From Diploscapter coronatus (lineage: Eukaryota; Nematoda; Chromadorea; Rhabditida; Rhabditidae): DNA of 64,000 nt. The stretch lies in the NCBI GenBank assembly GCA_964036155.1, contig OZ038423.1, forward strand, positions 32,379,249 to 32,443,248, in the 5' to 3' direction. How positions within the stretch are numbered: the first letter of the stretch is position 1; every line of letters begins with the position of its first letter. The notes under the pieces were generated by a model. It was given only the letters and a program-made list of their open reading frames with translations, searched no databases and had not been told where the DNA came from. Made by a program: the position numbers and the translations under genes. Shown piece after piece: positions 49,541 to 60,036 of the stretch.

Positions 49541-52500
49541 ATGGCGGATGACTTTCCGATGGAGGCTGGCGATGGTCTGGACGAGATGCCCGAGCTGATC
49601 GACCTGGAAGAGGAGCTACCCGACAAATTGCCTTCGCTCATCGAGCAGAACGTCGAGGGAAGCAGTAAGGAGGACAATCAGTTCAAAACGGTTAGTGAAA
49701 GAGAATGAATGAATCAGGCGAGTTCAGAATTTGCAAAATTCACAACTTTGCACATTTGGGGTGAATCCAATATAAGAATCCCCCAGTAGTTTTGTGAAAA
49801 TTCGAACTTCAAATGCAACCGTCCTCTTCTTCTTTTTCCTCTAAGAAAGGCGCGTGCAGTTGAAGTTTGAAATCTGGAATTTTAGAAAATTTCACAATTT
49901 TTATTTCTGCCCAAATTTCAAATCGAATCTTTTTGTACTGTCTATTCTCCTCACTTGGGTGATCTCATTCACCTTCTCCATTTTTTTCTGATTAATTTCT
50001 TCGAAACTCACGATCCCTTTTGCATTTTCCTTTCTTTTTTGCATATCATTTGGACAAACCCATTCGAGGGAAAGACAAAGGATTTCTTTGGTAGAGGCAC
50101 GCAGATAGGCAGAAAGACAGACCAGCGCTTTATACCTTCAGAGGAACGAACATTTTTGAAATGGATGTTTGGGCGAGAGACAGAAGATAGAAGAGGGAAA
50201 AGATGGAAAGGCAAGTGGATAATGGGTCTCTTTCCCCTCGTTTGTTGCGTTTTACGACCGTTTTTTCATGTTGCGTTTTTGCCGAACGCTGCTTGCTGCT
50301 TCACTCCTGCAGCAAGGTGGTCCGAAAGATCAAGCAATTTTAGAGACGAAAAAGAAAAGGAACGAAATAGCACGTGCTTTTGAGAGTGTACAAGAGGGAT
50401 AATGTATTACTGGAGGGAAATAGATCACTTTGGAAGAGTGAATGATGTGAGAAGAGATAATTTGGAAGATAGCAAGCAGAGTAGGAAATACACTGTTCAT
50501 GTGAAAAATATGCTACATTTTTGAATGTTTGCAGAAATATTTTCTTGTTTAAAATGCTAAACATTTCTGAAATTCTGCAATTAAGCATATTTTACATGAT
50601 CAGTATTTTGAGTTTTGAAGATAGCAGAAAAAGTTGAATTGGACTAAATGTTACCATTTGCAAGTAATAGCAAAGTCATTCAGACTTTTTGTATTTTCAC
50701 ACGTTTCCATCTATTTTGCAGAGAAGTAAGAAACAATGAACACTTTGCAAATGTAGAATGGTGAAAGCCAACCCTCATTGATGATTTCTTTATTAGTGTT
50801 ATGCTAGTTGACGTTGCATCGAGTGTATTCAACTCGGCTTCTTCCTTCTGCCGATCCTGAAGCTCTTCTTCCTGTCCTTGTCGTCGTCTGCGGGACTGCG
50901 TTCGCTTCTTTCCGACTCGCTCCCATTTGCGTTTGGCGCATCCTTTCCGTCTCTCTCCTTGCGTTTCCCTGGAACACATTTCATTTTCGGTCTAATAACT
51001 TTACATTTTTTCTCGAAATACCAGCATAAAGTCAGAAAAGGGTTATGATTAGATTGGATTTGTTCTCAACACTTCTGATATTTGGCTGCCATTTCCCTCA
51101 CCGTCTCGTTTCTTATGACAGAGTCCTGCTCCAGTCGGTGTCCAATCCTTTTGTTTTACGACATGCGACTTTCCAAACGTTCGAGGATATGTGAGGATCT
51201 TCTGCGGCTCCGTGAATATGATCGTCTTCTCTGGCTGAAAATTGAATCATTACGATCATTTCGAGTTGAAATTTTACGTACCTGCTGAGCGTCAAGCCTG
51301 GGCACTCCGAAATTGTTCATCAGATCGACGATCGTCTTGACAGTGTTGTTAGTCACTTGGTTCTCCTCGAATTTTTCACTTCTCGCATTTAGTCGCCTCA
51401 TCGGACCGTACGGGTCGAGGTCGCGTGGTTTGCCGGGGAGCTTGGCACCCATGTATTTTTCCATTTTATCTTCTGCCATGCAAATGATGAGGTCCGTATA
51501 GGGCTTCTTATTTGACGCTTTCGGTTGCTCATCCGGTGTACTGAAGAGCCAGAATGGTTGATTCTGAAAAGAGAAAGATCATTGTCAATGATCTTCGGTG
51601 GAGAGTTTGAGGTTTCGATTGCAGTTTCAAGTTTAGCTTAGAACTCGTTGGAACTTACACGTCTTTCGAACAGATTGTAGTTGTCCGGTCGTTTCTTGTC
51701 GTCAGGCACAGGCCAGGGTGGCAGCAGTACAATGCTCTTTGGCTCCTTGGTCATGCTCATCGTGTACTTGTGCGAGTACCGTCCGAATTCACTGCCTCTG
51801 CGAATCTTCATCCTGGCTGCCTCGGCGACCGACGGCATTATATCAACGGAATCGTCCATCTCCGTCTTGCTCATGTTCTTTCGAGCCTCCACTTTTGCCT
51901 GGAATATGATTTTTCGGGTTACTTGAATGATTAGTAGGTAAAAGTTAGTCTTTATAATGTACACCTCCAACATTCTCTACTAACCTTGAGTTTGTTTCTC
52001 CTGTGGTCGTTGCCCGTGTTCGTCTCGTCGACATGCTTCCTTGTATTGTCCTTCACGCTTTTCTGCAATTCATAAATGGTTCATCCGCCATATTTTGTCA
52101 TCTTACTAGCTTTGCTTTGAAATGCTGCTTACCCTATCTACCCTGATTCCCTTGATCTTGGCGAGAGCTTTCTTCTTCAACTCATCCTTTGCCTTCTTCT
52201 CATCTTGCTTCTCCTTTGCCCACAGCTTCTCTATATTCGAATCGAGGGGTTTTGCGACTACATTCACCGGAGTTGACGGCTGAAGTTGTTGTTGTCGTTA
52301 AGTTAGTCGAATCACGGAGATAACTTCATTAAATTCACAAAATTCATGTTAGCTTACTCTTCTAACTTGGGTGGAAACCTTGCGTTTGTGAACTTGAAAA
52401 CGTATCGTTTTAGTACTGCTTACTTTGTTCGCAGGAAAGGCCAGCATGGATTTACACTTAGCACACTTAGAATTCTGAGCATCGTCGACGAGTTCATAGT

Positions 52501-55500
52501 CGTTTTCTTGCTGTCCTGGACTCTGATTTAGATTGACTTGTTTCTGAAAAATCATTTTCTTGCTTCTCCATAATACTTTTGTAAGGCTTGTTCAAATTGA
52601 GATGGCGCTATCTTTTTCTCATACTGCTTTTGATATCTCATGGTCTACAGTCCACAGATTAACGAAGCGAATGAAAAGCCACCTTTTCATTGCTTCTTGG
52701 TAGATTTCGTCATTTTTGCTGCATTTTCTCACCGATTTGCCAGCAGACATGTCTGCCTGTCCGTCCTCGTCTCGAATGCCCTGTTGCCTTCCTGCAACCC
52801 CTGTCCTTCTGCAGTCGATCAAGCTCTCTCTCTGTCCTGTCTCCTTCTTTCTGTCCAGCCGACTGCTCTGATCGAGTTCGAAATAATGATTTTTGGTAGG
52901 AATGAAAAGCTGGCATCTTTTAACTCAAAAATGTAAGCTAATTTCGTATTTTGCAATAACTTTCTGGAAGGTCCATAAATTTATATTCGTTACCAACATT
53001 TTCTTCTAGAAGATCGACTTTCAAAGGAGCCCTTGTATGCTTTAAAGCTATTTTTGGTCGTCAGCCGATTCGTCTTGGTTTTTAATCCAAATCTATCCCC
53101 TCGATTTCTTGAAATTGGTCAATTCCCTCTACCTTTCCACTTCCCCCGGTCTCGAGCTCGTTGGGAGGTCTCTCCTCCATTTCCCTCCTTATGGTTTTTA
53201 TTGTAGTCTCCCATAACCTAGCATCGCTGAGAGTCGAAGCAAAGACGAAAACCGGCGAAAAAGCGACGAGGGGATTCGATTTATTGCCGCCACCATGCTT
53301 TTTTACCTTTTTCCTAACTATGCCTCTTTCCGCTTTCTCATTTTCCACAGCCTTTTTCCTTAAAGTAAAACCCAGGCAGGCATTCTTTGTGTCTGTAGAG
53401 ACGGGTGCAGTTGGTGAATCTTTATGACCTCAAAGCGAGTGCTATTTTCCATTTTCCTGTTTCTTTGGGTCGAATTTTTTGCAACGCCTTTTCCCAGGCA
53501 ACGCGTGTGACGTGTATCGAAATTGCCGCAGCAGCGCTGTTCCTCGCCCACATTAATTTTCATGACCCGTCCCCCCTCTCCAATCCATTCGCTTTTTTCT
53601 CGTGCATGTCGGTTTCGTGGCTTTTCGTGAAACTGCATTGAATTCGGGGTAAAGGGTTTTTACAAGAAAAAAATGAAAAATATCCTTCTTTATAAAACTC
53701 AACATTTTTCCCTGAGCAATTTGAAACATTTGATATTTACAAGTCTTGAAAATATACGTGTTTGGGGCGATGTTTGACACAAACCCTACAGCAATTTCTC
53801 GTAAATTTCTTTCAAGAAGTACCTAAATCTTAAAATAAGTCGTAATTATAGAAAATGACGTTGTCAAAAATTCAGGCCACAAGAAAGCGAAAGTCCGGCA
53901 ACGCGAAGGATGTGCAAATGGAAGATGTCAGCGGAGAGCAGAACGAGGGCGGGAAGGAGGCCCATAAAAAGCGATCCAAGGGCGAGAAGGGCGAAATCAG
54001 AAAGGTCTGAAAAGTTTGAAAATTGGAAGAGGAATGAAATTTGCAGATTCCTGTGCCGAAGCACCGCTATGCTCCGCTGAAAAACGCCTGGCCCAGCATC
54101 TTCACGCCGGTCGTCAAAAATCTCGGACTCCAAATCAGGTCTGCAGTCTTAGACTTCAAATGCTTTCCTTTCAAACTTTCTTTTCATCTCATTTTTTAAA
54201 ATTAACTTTTTCTTAGGAAGACTTGTTTTTGATAGGAATATGCATTTCAGTTTTCCAAAAAAAGTCGTGTTATTTTGTCAAGCTTTGAAAATTTCAAACT
54301 TTTCAGATTCAACATGAAAACTCGGAATGTGGAAATTCGCAACCCCGAAGACAAAGAAGACACAACAGATTTGCAGAAAGTCAGTCTTTTTACATTTTTT
54401 TGAAACATTGCGGTATAAACGATAATCAGATGGGATAATCCCCCTAGATGAATTTTGAATAGGTTGCGATAAAATTTGAATAGATTACGAAAGCATTTTT
54501 GAATAGATGAAGAAAAACGTGTCGATGAGAGTATTGTAGTCTTATTGAATTGTCTATTTTCAGGCAGCCGACTTTGTGCGCGCTTTCATTCTCGGTTTCG
54601 ACGTCAACGACGCCCTTGCTCTGGTTCGACTCGATCACCTCTTCCTGGAATCATTCGAGGTGAGTCGGGTGGAAAAAATAACAATTTGAAAAAGTAGTTA
54701 CATCGTAGCATCGTTGCATGCAAAATAGAATGGGATTTGTTGGGAAAATATTGTCTTCCTTTACTATTTTATATATAACGATGTACTATTGCAACTACTT
54801 TTCCAGGTTGCTATAATGATAATTTAAGGAAGTAAAAGATGTGATAGACTATAATCTTTGAATTTTGATCCTCTTCACCTGTATTAAATCAAAAATGAAT
54901 GCAGTTTTCAATATTTATCAAAATTGCTCTCTCGAATTGCGCTAATTTTTCAAGAAGCAGAATAGTGTAAGAAGAAGAAGAAGAATAAAAAGTGGAAATT
55001 CTAAATTCTGACAAACTAAAGTAATTTATTTATTTCCTTCTAAATTTACCTTCAAAAATGATATTTCTGTCCATTTTCTGAAGGAATTCTGATAAAGACG
55101 TTAATATTTCAATATCAGATCAGCGACGTGAAGGCCTCCCTGAAAGGCGACCATCTGAGCAGAGCGATCGGCCGCATTGCGGGCAAGGACGGACGCACCA
55201 AACTCGTTATCGAAAATGCCACCAAGACTAGAATTGGTAAGAGAAAATGGCCGCAGTACAAGCGTTTTCAAAATAATGAGTACTTTCCTCCCAAACACTA
55301 TTTATTTCCTCAATATCTTCTAAGTTTTGGGGAAAATGTGCTCATTCTTGAGAGGGGAGTGTCCGTAGGCAGAAAAATCGAGGCAATTGAAATTAATGAT
55401 TAAATTTTGCAGTGCTGGCCGACACGAAAATCCATATGCTCGGGGCGTTCAATAACCTAAAACTTGCCAGAAACGCCGTGTGCAGTCTGATTTTGGGTAA

Positions 55501-55771
55501 GCTTAGAGAAAACTCATGAGTTTTTAGATTTTCTAACTTTTCTTCATCTATCTCATTCATTCTTTTCATTTTCTGTGCTCTTACCGGCATTTTTTTTATA
55601 AACCAGACAGACAGCCGCAATAATAACAGTAAATGGAAAATGTGAAAAAGATCATTCCGAATTAGACAAGCATTAAACCAAAAAATAAGATAAACATTTT
55701 CAGGTTCTAATCCGTCGAAAGTCTACGGCAATCTGCGCCAAATGTCGGCCCGAGGCAGCGAGCGACTCTGA
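49541..55771 (+). CDS. Partner of NOB1 (PNO1/Dim2), KH-domain ribosome assembly factor
   Basis: Exons 53877-54004, 54047-54138, 54307-54379, 54564-54659, 55119-55235, 55413-55496 and 55704-55771 are certain PNO1: [106 protein letters not shown]. These cover both KH-like domains, including the [10 protein letters not shown] loop. PNO1 recruits the NOB1 nuclease to pre-40S particles. The 5' end has two possibilities. An exon 49541-49690 ([20 protein letters not shown], acidic) ends in phase 0 and would join exon 53877 across a 4.2-kb intron. Alternatively the gene starts at ATG 53856 ([13 protein letters not shown]), reading through the acceptor. The acidic start is typical of PNO1 N-termini; I favour the long form weakly. 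Confidence 0.9.
50829..52543 (-). CDS. Charged protein of unknown family, nested in a PNO1 intron (5' end not found)
   Basis: Seven phase-consistent exons: 52543-52424, 52279-52133, 52062-51985, 51898-51659, 51563-51282, 51234-51102 and 50968-50829, about 379 aa plus an undefined N-terminus. The first recognised exon has a zinc-knuckle-like CAKCKSML; then come a Lys-rich coiled-coil-like segment ([20 protein letters not shown]), a conserved-looking middle ([52 protein letters not shown]) and the Pro/Gly region [21 protein letters not shown] Ser/Arg/Lys-rich tail ends RRKKPS. I do not recognise the family. The basic tail suggests a nuclear protein. A possible start is the ATG near 52750 (MSAGKSVRK), but I could not find a phase-consistent link. 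It lies on the strand opposite PNO1. Confidence 0.65.
52544..53853. other. Region upstream of the nested gene
   Basis: The first part probably holds the promoter and first exon of the minus-strand nested gene. The C/T-rich stretch 52780-52860 and the block 53090-53640 give overlapping chance ORFs on both strands with no recognisable protein. I see no repeat. Confidence 0.4.
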
Positions 55772-57553
55772 TTCAAACTCGTTGAATGGTAAGAAGAGCC
55801 CAAATTCTTCGAAAATGAGTCATAAAAATGAAAATTGTTAATTGTTTGTTTTGTTGAAAATGAAATTCAAAAGTTTTTATCATCAATCGGAAAATAAATC
55901 AACTTCGTTTATTGTCGTTTAAAGTCTCAAATCCTATAAAAACAACTATTAGCCGTGAACTGAATGAAAATTGCTTCTTCACCGCTTTCTTGCTTGAATA
56001 GCACCTTTCCCTAGTTTCTGTAGTGGTCGTGAAATTTTGCACAAAATTAGTCGGTAGTGCACTTTGTCTTTTTTCACAGGGTCAGGACGAGAAGATGAGC
56101 GTCAAGATTTTTGTCAGCTCAAAAACCTCGAAGAGCGTCGGCGGCCCAAATCCCGGATCATCCCAAAATCATCAAGTAAGTGAATTTGAATTTTCGAATT
56201 TCAAGAAGCAATTTCACAAATTGACGATAGAACCCCGAAAAGCGTTTGTAAGGTGATTAAGTAAGAGCTTTATATTTGATGGGAAGAAGTAGGAACTGGG
56301 ATAATTTGAAATGGAACGGGAAAAGTAGAGGCGACTAAGCAGGTGGGCAAAAACGCGGATTGTTAGAATTTGAATTCGAATAGAGAAAAGGAAGCACTCG
56401 GTTGAATAAGGAGTGTGAGATACAAAAAATTGCCGTTGTTTGGGTGAATTGGTAAAAAACGAGATTTTCAGACTTGGATTTTCTGAAAAAGAATAGTTAA
56501 AAATCTCATTTCTCATGTTTTGGACCGGTACAAACGAAATATAGGTATAGATGATGTGTAATTCGATGGTGAAATATAACGATAACTTGTAATACAAATC
56601 TGGCGCTGACTTCTCCAAACCAGACTTGCAACTTTTTAAATCCGTAGGTGCCCTATGAACGAGATAGCGTGTCTTATCGAGAAAGGGAAAGAACATGTCT
56701 TCTTTCCATTTCTCTAAGTGACATATTATTTCCTTCGTGCAGGTTCTTCCGGACTTGAAAATTTGCAAGTCTACTCCAAAATGATACTTTTCCAAATATC
56801 AGCGCTAGACCCGATTTTGGTAAAACGATAAAATACCACGTGTCTAAAACAAAGGAAAAACGGTAAAATGAGAAGAGAGTTACCGGTTTGCAAATAGATG
56901 TTCATGGTTGTGTGTGGCTGAGTCTGAGAATACTGTAGAGACGGTTTTAATACCTAAGTAAGAGGGCGGAGCGAGAGGAGCGCAACACTTGTTTATCGAC
57001 GTTATTGATTTTCTCTTATAAATATTGATTTCCTACGGATTCTTTTCTTGATTTTCAAGTTTTGTAAGAACGTAGAAATTCAACTTGAGAATGCGTGCTG
57101 CGAACGTCACTAGAATTATCGTCGTTGTTGAAAATTTAGGCGGCTAGAAAAAGCGGTCATAGTTTGTCTGCCAGAAATTGGAATTAGTAAGAATTTTGCA
57201 ACAGCACCCAAGTTTTCGCTTTGAAACGACGTTACAAAAGTCAGCTAATAAAAACTCACAAAATAAGAGGCCAGGCCTCGTGTTGATATAGTTTTAAAGG
57301 GACAAAGTGAGACATGGAGAAATCAATACATCGATTGCTAGAAAATAACAAAATGGGATTTTGGAAATGTCTCAAATACTGCACTAAAACAAAAGAGGAG
57401 GGAGAGCAGATTCTGACTAATAGCTAGAGTACTCGAATTGGTTATTGTAAATCTAGGAAGATGTGCAACTTCTAAATTTCAAATTATTTCGATTATTGAG
57501 GATTTGAATAGTGATGTAAAAATGAAGTTGCAAATCTGAATGAATGCTGGCGT
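55772..57553. other. Intergenic PNO1 to mab-3 with a possible orphan first exon
   Basis: After the PNO1 stop, an acceptor (TTTTTCACAG) at about 56079 is followed by ATG 56095 and 27 codons (MSVKIFVSSKTSKSVGGPNP...) ending at a GTAAGT donor at 56176. This looks like a trans-spliced first exon, but no downstream plus-strand exon was recognised before the window ends. A hairpin repeat lies at 56622-56772; the rest is AT-rich without features. Confidence 0.4.
56622..56772. repeat. Fold-back repeat, AGACTT...CCG family
   Basis: The left arm AGACTTGCAACTTTTTAAAT then CCG and the right arm CGGACTTGAAAATTTGCAAG then TCT are reverse complements with few mismatches. The centre holds GATAGCGTGTCTTATCGAGA and AAGAACATGTCTTCTTTCC. 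It is the best-preserved copy of the family in the window. Confidence 0.8.
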
Positions 57554-60036
57554 TTAATTGAAATTCAACAACAGAAAAGGATTAATGAGAATAGGTGCAT
57601 TGCAGTTTGGTGAGACTGGCACAAGGGTTGGGATGCTCATCGGTTGAAATTGAATAGGAATGGGCATCAGGGGCACCGGCGCTGGAATGCCGCCCATCGA
57701 GCCGCACGCGTTCGGCAGAATTAAGCCGGTCAACATGTTCGGAGTCGTACCGTTTTGAAGATTATTCGAACTGGGGAAGCCGAAAGCGGTCAGGGTCAGC
57801 TGAAAACAAATTCATTTCAGGAATGCAAAATTCGATTATTTTCTTCAAAATTTCTAAATACTAGATCATTTTCTTGAAATTTTGGACTTACCTGATTCGG
57901 TCGGTTCTCAACCAAGGGCGAAGGGCAAGAGAGCGAGGATGGGGAAGGAATTGTCGAGGACAGACTCGATGCGGAACTCGGTACAGCGACCGTCGTAGGC
58001 ACTTGCATCGGAATTCGGATGTCAACAGTGGAAATACCCGTTGAAATGTTGGAACCCTTGGCTGTCGGTGGTGCGGGCAAAGGTAGCACGGCAGAGATTG
58101 TCGCTGGAGGAGAAGCAGAGCCGGAAGGCGAATTGCCACTCTCCCCGGCCATACGCTGCTTCTGTTGGATTCGACGCAGCCGAATCTGACGAGCCATCAA
58201 ACTCCGACGATTTTCCACTAGCATACACTAAAATGGCTTATTTAGTGTGAGAAATGTGATCAATCAGAAATCTGAGATTCAGATAAGAGGGAAAAGTTTT
58301 GTTTCTGTTTTTCTTTGACTTCAGAATGTTTTTCTGGGCTATGATTTTTGCAATTGAACAAGTCGCTGGTTGTCCTAGATAAAATATTTTATCAGCGTGG
58401 GTTAATTTTGACTAATTCCTATGACACTGACACTGATACTGATCATCAGTGGCATTAGTTTCCCCCTAATCTCCTTGTTTCTATTTTTCCTGCTTGAAAA
58501 TCTGTGACCATTTTACATTGGATAGCCCCTCTCCCTCGAATTTCCCTTTCCCAATTCCAATCAATTCTCCATTTTTCATAAAAGAAACGACTGTGTGCGT
58601 CGTACGATATATATATGACATTAGAAAAATGACTGGCTGCATGGGTCGAGAGACTGAGGAAAGTGAGAGACGAAAAGAATGAATGGATACTGTAAGCAGA
58701 AAGAAAGGGGCATTTCAAAGAGGCCTTGGGAATTATGAAAGAAGAATGGGAGAAATAATTATTATATGCACACGTGCATACGGATGAAACATAAAAGTTA
58801 CAGTATGCTTTTTGAATTTTGGATCGTTTTTATAGATTTGGTTTAAATTGAACTTTTGAAACCTCAACTGTCGATGCAACTTTCCTAGCGACAAATTATT
58901 ACCCCGTTTTCGCAATAGCAGAATACTTTTTGTTATCACTAATTGCTTCCCTCTCTAAAATTTTCTCTACCTTCCCGCTATCTCTCGAATTTAGGACCAC
59001 CCCTGTCTTAAAAGGACAATTTTGGCGAGTTGCTATCGAAGCGCAAAAAAATTGCAACTGTCAGAATTTTTGAGAATGAGCGATAAAGAAGACTGTTTGC
59101 TGTTTAGAACGATAGAAGAAGGAAAATTATAGCATCCGGTTTCTGGTCTCCATTCTCGAACGTGTAATTAGAGGGGTGAATTTTTGCCCGAAACAATTTT
59201 TAAAAATTCGGCCTAGTCACGAAGCGGTCGCGCTGCGTGTCGCAGGCGCTGAAAAACACGCGTGCGACATTGCGAACTTCGACGAGCCTCTCGAAATCGC
59301 GCTGATCAAACATAGGAAAAAATACGAGAAGTTCTTCGCGTAAAAGTGCAACAGTCGAGAGCAGCAAGATTGTTGATCAACGAAACAAGAAGAATCGAGA
59401 AAAAGAAGATATGCGATGCTTCGGGATGAAATATGAAACAACCAAATAATTAGTGAAGGGGACCTACCGAGCTGCACTCGCAGTTGGAAAATGCGCATTG
59501 CGACTTCTTGTGGCCTCGTAAAGGATTCTCTACTCCGTGAGCAGCACATCGCGCGCATTTCGGATCTCGAATCTTCTTGCCATTCGTCGCTGATGATGAC
59601 TTCAAGCCGTTAGATTGAATCAGCATCTGAACTTGTTGGTTGAAAACATTTCAAGATTGTGCAAGGTGAAATCAGGTTGGAGCATTTGAGGCTAATTCCA
59701 AACAGCTGTAATGAAATTGAAATCCCTGACCTTCTTACTCAGCATGTTGTTGAGCACCCGTCGTTTCTCCACCAACACACAGTTCTGGCACTCACAAAAC
59801 AAGTACCTGGAATTGGGAAACTTGATTGAACTCTCAAAATTGTCGGAGGCTCACATGCAGTTCTTCTTGTGCCCCTTCCTCGGTATTTGCAAGTCATGGT
59901 TAAGACAGCGCTGACAGTAGTAGGCTTTCTCGTTAGCTGATGTGCTAGCGGATTCAAAAGTCGTGACGACAGTTTCTGGAGGCGAGCATGACGTCGTCGG
60001 CTGGGGTGTTGGCGACAGAGTGACCACGTCGATCAT
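57554..60036 (-). CDS. mab-3: Double DM-domain transcription factor MAB-3
   Basis: Five phase-consistent exons: 60036-59855, 59806-59731, 59626-59468, 58227-57892 and 57799-57554, about 332 aa. The start MIDVVTLSPT is preceded by an acceptor (TTTCTAG), fitting trans-splicing. Two DM zinc-binding domains follow in tandem. DM1 is CQRCLNHDLQIPRKGHK...C split across exons 1-2, then CECQNCVLVEKRRVLNNML. DM2 is CARCAAHGVENPLRGHK then CAFSNCECSS in exon 3, joined across a 1.2-kb intron to CMLVENRRSLMARQIRLRR. DM2 has one extra residue between GHK and the next Cys (GHK-KSQ-C instead of GHK-x2-C as in DM1). The C-terminal half is Ser/Pro-rich with a PIPIQFQPMSIP segment. Two DM domains in one protein are distinctive of MAB-3, a male-specific regulator that represses yolk genes and shapes male neurons in C. 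elegans. The ortholog assignment agrees with the neighbouring nos-3/UTP13/PNO1 genes. Confidence 0.93.
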
